From CAZGAH01 sp964523295 (GTDB lineage Bacteria; Desulfobacterota; Desulfovibrionia; Desulfovibrionales; Desulfovibrionaceae): 20,978 bases of DNA. A model generated the notes under the pieces. The model saw only the letters and a program-made list of their open reading frames with translations, was not told where the DNA came from and did no database searches. Positions 8,616-15,022 of this stretch are shown piece after piece; positions within the stretch are counted from its first letter, which is position 1, and each line of letters begins with the position of its first letter. Both the position numbers and the translations under genes were made by a program. The stretch is from positions 1 to 20,978 of the forward strand of contig CAZGAH010000076.1 of assembly GCA_964523295.1 (NCBI GenBank), given 5' to 3'.

Positions 8616-9026
8616 TCATGCGGACGAGGCAAGAATCTTGCGCGCTGCGCGCACAAGGAAGGCCGAGCGTGACAGGCCACGACCCCTGGCCGCCCGGTCG
8701 ATCTCTTCCAGCGTGCCCGCAGGCATGGTGATGTTCACGCGCACGGATCGTTCATCCATAAAGCCAAGGTCCACGTTGACCAGGGCCCACAACGCGCCTG
8801 CGTAAGCGGGGTCGTCCGCGAAGGCTTCGATTCCGGTCGGGGCAGGTCTGTTTCTGGCCTCGTCCAGNNNNNNNNNNTGTCCCTTTTCCTGATAAAATCT
8901 TGCGGCCAGCTCGTTGGCCAGGGCCTCTTCCAGGGTGTCGCCGGCGGTGTTGCAGCCGGGGATGTCAGGCAGCGTCACGCCGTAGGCCTTGCCCTCTTCG
9001 AAAAACACGGCTGCGGGAAAATACAT
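8616..9026 (-). CDS. hicB: HicB-family antitoxin (contains 10-N gap)
   Basis: About 136 residues. The N-terminal part is the degenerate RNase-H-like HicB fold (AVFFEEGKAYGVTLPDIPGC, then AGDTLEEALAN). The C-terminal part is a ribbon-helix-helix DNA-binding domain (SVRVNITMPAGTLEEIDRAARGRGLSRSAFLVRAA in two motifs). It should neutralise HicA and repress the operon. The frame is interrupted by ten Ns at 8868-8877, inside the helix after EEALAN. Both sides are in the same frame, but the true number of bases is unknown, so a real frameshift cannot be excluded. The start has AGAGGC upstream. It lies 12 bases after hicA on the same strand. Confidence 0.87.
   Translation of the reverse strand: MYFPAAVFFEEGKAYGVTLPDIPGCNTAGDTLEEALANELAARFYQEKGXXXXLDEARNRPAPTGIEAFADDPAYAGALWALVNVDLGFMDERSVRVNITMPAGTLEEIDRAARGRGLSRSAFLVRAARKILASSA
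8868..8877. other. Assembly gap (10 Ns) inside hicB
   Basis: Ten undetermined bases interrupt hicB. A run of exactly ten often marks a scaffold join or masked bases, so the gap length may be arbitrary. Confidence 0.95.
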
Positions 9027-9038
9027 GGCTTGCCTCTT

Positions 9039-9218
9039 TTAAAGCTGCGCGTCGTGGTGCACGATTATATGAACCAGGCCTTTGCCAAGCTCCTTCTTCG
9101 GATGGGGTACGAGCGTCATACGCCCATCCGGATGCCAGTATTTGTGATGGCTGCCACGCACGCCCACCAGAATAAACCCGGCGAATTCCAGGATGCGGAT
9201 GATCTCGTTATTGGTCAT
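9039..9218 (-). CDS. hicA: HicA-family mRNA interferase toxin
   Basis: 59 residues starting MTNNEIIRILEFAGF, the usual HicA N-terminus, followed by the double-stranded-RNA-binding-like core with the catalytic histidine region GVRGSHHKYWHPDGR and the end VPHPKKELGKGLVHIIV. HicA cuts mRNA and tmRNA until bound by HicB. I chose ATG 9218 over two upstream in-frame ATGs (9236 and 9254) because the family starts four to five residues before the first helix. The upstream ATGs also lie inside the palindromic operator or the -35 box. The toxin gene comes first and the antitoxin second, as is usual for hicAB. The pair sits between the csm operon and the CARF-HEPN gene. Confidence 0.9.
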   Translation of the reverse strand: MTNNEIIRILEFAGFILVGVRGSHHKYWHPDGRMTLVPHPKKELGKGLVHIIVHHDAQL

Positions 9219-9225
9219 CAGGTAG

Positions 9226-9254
9226 TATATACACATTAAAGTGTGTATCGTCAA
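9226..9254 (-). promoter_or_regulatory. hicAB promoter with embedded palindromic operator
   Basis: On the minus strand TTGACG (9254-9249) is followed after 17 bases by TATATA (9231-9226), a good sigma70-type promoter. Between and into these boxes lies the perfect inverted repeat ATACACA-N6-TGTGTAT (9229-9248), a suitable site for the HicB ribbon-helix-helix domain. Binding would block RNA polymerase, giving autoregulation. The -10 box ends eight bases before the hicA ATG, so the mRNA may have almost no leader. Confidence 0.68.
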
Positions 9255-9350
9255 GACGGCGTACGCAATAAATCAACCGGCTTGACAACCGCGACTCGCA
9301 GCTCATCCCTCCGGCGCACGGGGGCTGAAAATGGCGCGATGCTGCATGGA

Positions 9351-9377
9351 CGCAGGGCTTGACCAGGCAGCCCTGCG
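9351..9377. terminator. Hairpin downstream of the CARF-HEPN gene
   Basis: CGCAGGGCT, loop TGACCAGGC, AGCCCTGCG: a perfect 9-bp stem within 50 bases past the stop codon of the minus-strand CARF-HEPN gene. A terminator role is plausible from position, but there is no T tract. Confidence 0.35.
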
Positions 9378-9382
9378 CACGC

Positions 9383-9404
9383 GGGCGTGAATGCGTTTAC
9401 GCCC
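9383..9404. repeat. Second copy of the GGGCGTGAA palindrome, overlapping the CARF-HEPN stop
   Basis: GGGCGTGAA, loop TGCG, TTTACGCCC: nearly identical to the palindrome at 8582-8605 (three substitutions over the shared core). The TAA stop of the CARF-HEPN gene (9399-9397) lies inside it. The two copies bracket hicAB. They may be a dispersed palindromic element or terminators of common origin. Confidence 0.55.
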
Positions 9405-10710
9405 CGTCGAGCAGCAGGCCGTCCCAGTTCATGACCGGGAAGCGCGGCAGCTCTTCCCGTTTGATGTCCAGGAACTGCAGGGCGATGCCCAGCATCGTGT
9501 CGAAGGTCTCCTTGCGCACCGGCTCCAGGCCGTGGGCCAGGATGGACATGTTGCGGACGTTGAGTATTTTGCGCAACTCCTCGGCCAGTTCCGCGTAGCG
9601 CGTGCCCAGCGGGTCGTCCAGCCACTGCAGCAGCTTGAAGCTTTTATGCAGCGGCAGCTTGATCGTGCCGTCGCGTGCGTCCGTACACGCGGACAGGATC
9701 TTGTCCCGGACAGTCGCGTCCGCGATCCTGTCCGGGTTCAGGTTGCTGTTGTCCAGGCCGTGGACCATGAGCAATTGCAGCCGGGCTGTTTTTTCGATGG
9801 CGCTGTAGAGCCGGGCCACGGCGTCGTCGTAGTGGTAGCCGTCGTCGGCGCGGCGCAGGGCATTGGCCAGCAGGTCCTTGATCAGCGCCAGGCCCTCCGC
9901 ACCGTCCGTCTGAGGCAGCACGGTTCTGGCCTTTGGCGTGCGCAGCCGTCTGGCCGCATCGGCCAGGACATCGAGCGTTGGCAGCGTGGCACGCAGCGCG
10001 GCGAGGAACTCGCGGATTTGTGGTGGCGGGTTGATGGCGGCCATGGCCGCGAAGAGGATCTCGGCCTGGCGCAGGTGGGGCACGGCCTCCACGTAGTGGA
10101 AGGTGTCCCAGCAGGAGAAGCCCAGGGCCACGCGTTCCAGGGCCGTAAAGAAGGGCCTGGTGCCCACGGCCCTGGCCGCGCAGCTCCGGGCCAGGGCGGC
10201 CAGGGGCTGGAAATGATGGTTGTTGAAGAGCATGGCCGCGTCGCGCAGGGCATCGATCGCCAGCAGATCCCACGGGTCCGCGAGCGCGATCATGAGTTCA
10301 TGGCCGTCCTTCACGGCGCCGAGCCCGTCCTTGTCGCGTTCGGTGCCGCCCACGTAGGCGTAGCTGCTGCCCCGCCGCAGCAGTGCCAGCACCAGGGCCG
10401 CGCTCATGGTCTTGGTCCCGCCGGTGTAGTTTCCCTCCAGGGCGTCGAAGCCGATTCCCCATTGCTCCAGGCGCGGTGGCAGCCCGTGCAGCAGGGCCTT
10501 GAACGAAGCGAGCAGGTCGTTCTCGTCGGGAGTGACCAGGATGTCGTAGTCGCGCAGGCGGTGTGTCAGGGCAGGGAGGATGTGCTCCATGACCACGGAC
10601 CGGGTTGATTTGGAGGTGAAAAAGATCGCGTAGTCCGGCCTGTTCGTTTCGATGGACAGGACAATGGGCTGGGGCGTGCTGCCGACGGATGCGAGCAGGG
10701 CATTGGACAT
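9397..10710 (-). CDS. CARF-HEPN ribonuclease, Csm6/Csx1 class (TIGR02710-like)
   Basis: 437 residues from the ATG at 10710, with GGAG eight bases upstream; a longer upstream in-frame extension lacks family features and was rejected. The N-terminal CARF domain shows ASVGSTPQPIV and the ligand-binding block NYTGGTKTMSAAL (94-106). A helical linker follows. The C-terminal HEPN domain carries R386-N-M-S-I-L-A-H393, the R-X6-H RNase motif seen in this family. By family knowledge, cyclic oligoadenylate from Cas10 binds CARF and turns on non-specific RNA cleavage. The gene lies downstream of the CRISPR array on the same strand, 227 bases after the last repeat. I see no clear promoter of its own in that gap. 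Confidence 0.88.
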   Translation of the reverse strand: MSNALLASVGSTPQPIVLSIETNRPDYAIFFTSKSTRSVVMEHILPALTHRLRDYDILVTPDENDLLASFKALLHGLPPRLEQWGIGFDALEGNYTGGTKTMSAALVLALLRRGSSYAYVGGTERDKDGLGAVKDGHELMIALADPWDLLAIDALRDAAMLFNNHHFQPLAALARSCAARAVGTRPFFTALERVALGFSCWDTFHYVEAVPHLRQAEILFAAMAAINPPPQIREFLAALRATLPTLDVLADAARRLRTPKARTVLPQTDGAEGLALIKDLLANALRRADDGYHYDDAVARLYSAIEKTARLQLLMVHGLDNSNLNPDRIADATVRDKILSACTDARDGTIKLPLHKSFKLLQWLDDPLGTRYAELAEELRKILNVRNMSILAHGLEPVRKETFDTMLGIALQFLDIKREELPRFPVMNWDGLLLDGA

Positions 10711-10937
10711 GGCAGGCTCCAGGTGGCCGGCGTGCGCCGGGTTCAGGTGCTTTCGATCCAAACGCGGACACGCGCCCGCAGTGCGTTGCGTCCGCCGGCT
10801 TCCACGATGGAGATGCCGTACTCCTGTCAGCGAGCCTGGTCCTGCGCGCCGGGTGCAAACAGCTGAACAGCCCGCCCCGACCGCAGAAGCCACCCGGGGT
10901 CACCATCAGGGACGTGAGCCTGAAAAAAGGCCAGGTT
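10711..10937. other. Gap between array end and CARF-HEPN gene
   Basis: No supportable gene. On the minus strand a T6 run (10928-10923) follows the degenerate last repeat by about ten bases, without a good stem before it. A perfect inverted repeat CCGGCG-TG-CGCCGG at 10727-10740 lies 17 bases before the CARF-HEPN start and could affect its translation or be an operator. No convincing -35/-10 pair was found. Confidence 0.4.
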
Positions 10938-13055
10938 CCCTCAATCCCTTCATCAATCAGGTCTATTCCGTCAGTCATGAAAAAAGCTAAAGCAATCAAC
11001 ATCAGCCTGCCGTCTCAATCCCTTCATCAATCAGGTCTATTTCGTCCTCGGATATGCCTCTTCCCTTGACCGAACTTCAGGCTGCTACGTCTCAATCCCT
11101 TCATCAATCAGGTCTATTCCGTCGAGCTGGCGTGCGAGATTGTCCAGCGCTGCTGTGAGCGGTCTCAATCCCTTCATCAATCAGGTCTATTCCGTCAACA
11201 AAACACTGTACATATACGCTGGAAGCGACACAGAGTCTCAATCCCTTCATCAATCAGGTCTATTCCGTCCCAGCCACCCCACTGGCCTGGAAACCATCAG
11301 GGCCATCGTCTCAATCCCTTCATCAATCAGGTCTATTCCGTCCCTGACAGGAGATGAGAAAATGAGATACCCCTATAGCATGTCTCAATCCCTTCATCAG
11401 TCAGGTCTATTCCGTCCAGGAAAAGATTTTATTATAACGTACGGAATTTGGGAACCGTCTCAATCCCTTCATCAATCAGGTCTATTCCGTCCCCACGTAG
11501 ACCAAGACGATCTAAGCCACAAGAAAAAGTTGAAGTCTCAATCCCTTCATCAATCAGGTCTATTCCGTCTGGCCGGCTGACGCCAGGCTCTGTGTCGACG
11601 GTCTCGACGTCTCAATCCCTTCATCAATCAGGTCTATTCCGTCCACCTCCACCCGCGTAAGGGCTGTTTATGAGGGTTTCAGGTCTCAATCCCTTCATCA
11701 ATCAGGTCTATTCCGTCCACACGGAAGAGCAAATTTAACTCCGGCGCTACGCCGGACAGGGTCTCAATCCCTTCATCAATCAGGTCTATTCCGTCAAATG
11801 ACCACCTACACAATCACCGACGCCGGTGGATATTAGTCTCAATCCCTTCATCAATCAGGTCTATTCCGTCACCTGATAGACTCCGTAATCCGTACGCAAT
11901 CGCCGAGTCTCAATCCCTTCATCAATCAGGTCTGTTCCGTCTCCTCTATGCTGACAACAGCGGAAAGCAAAACGTAAGTCTCAATCCCTTCATCAATCAG
12001 GTCTGTTCCGTCCAAAGGAGTAGTCAGATGTACATCAAGATCGTCGCTATTGCGGTCTCAATCCCTTCATCAATCAGGTCTGTTCCGTCGGCAATCGAAG
12101 AGAAATATAACGGCGGGGTCTATCTCGTCTCAATCCCTTCATCAATCAGGTCTGTTCCGTCTCACCGAGGACGCGAACGCAATCGTCGAGAGCGCCGAAG
12201 GGTCTCAATCCCTTCATCAATCAGGTCTATTCCGTCTCGCTACCGGTGGCGGCAAGGACACCCGCGACAACGAGGCCGTCTCAATCCCTTCATCAATCAG
12301 GTCTATTCCGTCCTCATAACTATGAATTACCTTTGCGGCCGTGTCAATCGGTCGGTCTCAATCCCTTCATCAATCAGGTCTATTCCGTCTCGGGGTGACC
12401 GTCGGTGAGGTCGCCGCGGCGATGAAAGGTCTCAATCCCTTCATCAATCAGGTCTATTCCGTCTTTTCACGCGTCAGGATGTAATTACAGCAAAGGCCAA
12501 AATTTGTCTCAATCCCTTCATCAATCAGGTCTATTCCGTCAGCAGCTCCATGTGGAGCTGATCGTGCCTGAGGAAAATTTCGTCTCAATCCCTTCATCAA
12601 TCAGGTCTATTCCGTCAGCCAAAAACGAAGGAGAAAAGACCATGACCGCCAACGTCTCAATCCCTTCATCAATCAGGTCTATTCCGTCAGAGGAGGAGTA
12701 CGAGGAACCCGAGGACGATTCCTAGCGTCTCAATCCCTTCATCAATCAGGTCTATTCCGTCAAATGGAGGGCGTGACCGAAGCCGCATTTCTCGACGCCA
12801 CGTCTCAATCCCTTCATCAATCAGGTCTATTCCGTCATCTCATCGAAATAATACGGGATGAGCGAGGCTACGTCTCAATCCCTTCATCAATCAGGTCTAT
12901 TCCGTCTTGGTTGACTGCCTGATTAGACTGGGCGTTCCTCGTGAGAGTCTCAATCCCTTCATCAATCAGGTCTATTCCGTCTGTTGACAGAGTGAACAAG
13001 AGTAACTATATCTATCTCAAGTCTCAATCCCTTCATCAATCAGGTCTATTCCGTC
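10938..13055 (-). CRISPR. CRISPR array, 29 repeats of 35 bases and 28 spacers
   Basis: On the plus strand the repeat begins GTCTCAATCCCTTCATC and ends AGGTCTATTCCGTC. Spacers are 35-43 bases, mostly 38-42. On the minus strand the repeat ends with ATTGAGAC, the usual 8-base type III crRNA 5' tag, so transcription is on the minus strand. Three facts agree: a sigma70-like promoter points this way at about 13190, the repeat at 10938 is degenerate at its outer end (CCC for GTC) as trailer repeats often are, and 11012 carries CTATTTCG. Other variants are CATCAGTC in the repeat at 11382 and TCTGTTCC in four consecutive repeats (11907, 11978, 12055, 12127). The repeat has little internal pairing. No two spacers look alike. 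Confidence 0.98.
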
Positions 13056-13195
13056 AGCACCTCCTTTTTCCTTCGTCCGTTCAGCGGGTTAGATGTGGCC
13101 TGGCGCGTACCGGGGGTGGGTGTTGGGGGCGGTGGCGCGAGGTTGGGTGTATTGGGGGTTGGAAGAGATTCTATCATAGCGATTTTTCTTGTCAA
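13056..13195 (-). promoter_or_regulatory. CRISPR leader with sigma70-type promoter
   Basis: On the minus strand TTGACA (13195-13190) is followed after 16 bases by TAGAAT (13173-13168), close to consensus. Transcription would start near 13161 and run about 105 bases to the first repeat. The transcribed leader is strikingly C-rich (G-rich on the plus strand, 13112-13158) and then becomes purine-rich, with AAGGAGG just before the first repeat. The repeats beside the leader are all consensus, as expected at the growing end. Confidence 0.75.
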
Positions 13196-13305
13196 TTGTG
13201 CCACGCGGGAACCCCGGGCAGGCTGGTTGTGATTTGTTGATTAGTTATAGGCTATTATATGGACCGGGCGATTGCGCGCAGGGGGTCGCGAATGGCGGGG
13301 CATGG
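13196..13305. other. Spacer between cas2 and the leader promoter
   Basis: No gene. An AT-rich block at about 13228-13260 includes TATAAT on the minus strand (13259-13254) but no good -35 partner. It may be an upstream part of the leader used for adaptation. Confidence 0.35.
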
Positions 13306-13584
13306 TCAGAACACCAGGAAGCGCGCCTGGGCCTCCGGCAGCGTGCCCTGGCCGTAGACCTCGATCCGTTGCAGGCAGCCGGCGCACAGCGGAAAGAATT
13401 TCACTCCATCCTCCGCAGGATCGATGATGCCGCCAAGCCGGGCCTGCAATGTTGCCAGACTTGACGGCTCCAGCTCGGCCTCGAACACCGACAGCTGTAC
13501 CCGCAATCCATAATCCTCCAGCACCCGCGCCACGCGCACCAGACGACGCGGGTCCGCTATGTCGTAGACCACGAGATACAGCAT
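13306..13584 (-). CDS. cas2: Second Cas2 (Cas2'), adaptation protein
   Basis: 92 residues starting MLYLVVYDIADPRRLVRVA, the standard Cas2 N-terminus with the conserved Asp of YDI and the following Arg residues. It continues with LEDYGLRVQLSVFEAEL and a C-terminal LCAGCLQRIEVYGQG. Cas2 dimers bridge two Cas1 dimers and measure prespacer length. Its ATG overlaps the stop of the upstream cas2 by one base (TGATG), so the two are coupled. The two Cas2 proteins share the fold motifs but differ at many positions, so this is an old paralogue pair rather than a recent duplication. It is the last gene of the adaptation operon. Confidence 0.9.
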   Translation of the reverse strand: MLYLVVYDIADPRRLVRVARVLEDYGLRVQLSVFEAELEPSSLATLQARLGGIIDPAEDGVKFFPLCAGCLQRIEVYGQGTLPEAQARFLVF

Positions 13585-13859
13585 CACACAATCTCGAACG
13601 TGCGCGGCAGCACACGGATGCCAAGACCCTGCACCATAACCTTGCGGGCGCAGCGTTCGCACACGCCGTAGATACGCAACGAGTCGCTGTCCGCGTCCAG
13701 CAAGGCGCACAACCGTTGCGTCAGTCGCGACACCGTTTCTGCGTCAAGCTCGCACTCGAACACCGAAAGCTGCGTCGGCAAGCCGTACTCCTTGAGCAGT
13801 CTGTGTATCCGGCTGCGACTCCGATTGTCGCGGATGTCATAGGCCACGACCGTCAACAT
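13584..13859 (-). CDS. cas2: First Cas2, adaptation protein
   Basis: 91 residues with MLTVVAYDIRDNRSRSRIHR, LLKEYGLPTQLSVFECEL and a C-terminal VCERCARKVMVQGLG, all typical of Cas2. The conserved Asp of YDI is present. A strong AGGAGG precedes the ATG, and the gene starts ten bases after the cas1 stop. The CxxC near residues 67-70 is also present in the second Cas2. It may form a homodimer, or a heterodimer with its neighbour. Confidence 0.93.
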   Translation of the reverse strand: MLTVVAYDIRDNRSRSRIHRLLKEYGLPTQLSVFECELDAETVSRLTQRLCALLDADSDSLRIYGVCERCARKVMVQGLGIRVLPRTFEIV

Positions 13860-13869
13860 GACCAGCCTC

Positions 13870-15012
13870 CTACTTGAGCGTCAGCGGTACGTACGCCTCG
13901 GCCTCGCCCTCGACCACGCGCCGGTACAGCCGGGCCTGGAAGACCATGGCCTCCGCGTAGCTGAGCGTTTTCCCGGCCAGCGGATGCGTGAACGTGCTGT
14001 CCATCTTCTTCTCGAAGGCCGTGATCACGCGCTTGAACGCCGGCGGGTGCAACCGGACCGGCCGCTTGCCGTCCGCCTCGTCGCTCGTCCAGGGCTGGAT
14101 GTGCTGGACCGGAATGTCGAACAGGTCCGTGTCCTCGGGCAGGCTGACAGCGTGCAGGGGATCCCGCAGGGCCGCATCCACGGTGTCGGTCTCGACAGCC
14201 GCCGGCTCCTGGGGGAGCACGGTAAAGAAATCCGTTTCCGCCAGAACGCCGAGGTTGAACAGGGATAATGCGAGCGCGTCGGCAACGATGGGCCTGAATT
14301 CCTCTACCAGGTCGAGAGGCAGCGAATGACGGCCGTAGTCGAGATCGTGCAGGTTGCCGACAAAGGGGTCGAGCCCGGCCTGGCGCACGGCCGCGTACAT
14401 GCGGTTGATGCTGAAGGTATAGATCAGGGAAAGGATGCTGTTGACCGGGTCCGTCGGCGGCCGCCTGACCCGTTTCCGGAAGCCCCAGTCCCGGATCAGC
14501 CCATGCCGCAACACCCCGAAGTAGCGCGCCGAGGCCGCCCCTTCGAGTCCGCGCAGCCGCTCCAGGGAGTCGGCGGCGTCGAGCCTGCCCGCGTAGCCGC
14601 GGATGTCGTCCGCGGCCAGCCCGGCCTCGCGCACGTCCCGGCCGCGCTTGATGCGCAACAGCAGGGTGGCCATGTTCAGCAGCTTGCCGCGCAGCAGGGA
14701 CCGGGTGACATGCAGCCGGAACGGCAGCTCGTCCGAGAGCAGAAACTGCCGCTTGCGCAGAAAGACGTTCTTCGACTCCGGGGTCTCGAGCCGGCCCTGA
14801 AAGCGGCCGTCCAGGCTCAGGAAGACCGTATCCACGCCCTGGCGCAACAGCACGCGCAGGGCGTGGGGCGTGAGCGAGACGTTGCCGTAGAGCACGAGCT
14901 GCTCGATGCGATGCACGAACAGGGTATTATGGACGTCGCCATCCTTCCTGACCAGAAGATGCCGGCCCTCGCGTACGATCCGGGCGCCCTGGGTCGTGAT
15001 ATGGACAATCAT
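13870..15012 (-). CDS. cas1: Cas1 integrase with internal insertion
   Basis: 380 residues, about 40-50 longer than most Cas1. The N-terminal beta domain is present (ITTQGARIVREGRHLLV, then GNVSLTPHALRVLL). The C-terminal helical domain has the metal-binding triad E157 (LRGLEGAASARYF), H222 (GNLHDLDYGRHSL) and E237 (LPLDLVEEFRP). Between about 262 and 318 lies an acidic, low-conservation insertion (EPAAVETDTVDA through WTSDEADGK) before the usual LHPPAFKRVITAFEKKM end. No reverse transcriptase or Cas6 fusion is present. It starts ten bases after the upstream zinc-ribbon gene and ends ten bases before cas2. Cas1 with Cas2 integrates new spacers at the leader end. Confidence 0.95.
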   Translation of the reverse strand: MIVHITTQGARIVREGRHLLVRKDGDVHNTLFVHRIEQLVLYGNVSLTPHALRVLLRQGVDTVFLSLDGRFQGRLETPESKNVFLRKRQFLLSDELPFRLHVTRSLLRGKLLNMATLLLRIKRGRDVREAGLAADDIRGYAGRLDAADSLERLRGLEGAASARYFGVLRHGLIRDWGFRKRVRRPPTDPVNSILSLIYTFSINRMYAAVRQAGLDPFVGNLHDLDYGRHSLPLDLVEEFRPIVADALALSLFNLGVLAETDFFTVLPQEPAAVETDTVDAALRDPLHAVSLPEDTDLFDIPVQHIQPWTSDEADGKRPVRLHPPAFKRVITAFEKKMDSTFTHPLAGKTLSYAEAMVFQARLYRRVVEGEAEAYVPLTLK

Positions 15013-15022
15013 CGCGACACCG

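Noticed and set aside
10923..10972. Rho-independent terminator at the array end
   Set aside because: A T6 run exists on the minus strand, but no stable stem lies immediately before it.
11140..12725. Several plus-strand reading frames with repeated SQSLHQSGLFR or VSIPSSIRSIPS segments
   Set aside because: They are translations of the CRISPR repeat, which happens to lack stop codons; the periodic unit is the repeat plus spacer, not a protein repeat.
13228..13260. A second leader promoter with TATAAT at 13259-13254
   Set aside because: No acceptable -35 box lies upstream on the minus strand, and the pair at 13195/13173 is much better.
13870..15012. Reverse transcriptase fused to or next to Cas1
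   Set aside because: Cas1 has only its own domains plus an acidic insertion, and no RT motif such as YxDD is seen in neighbouring genes.
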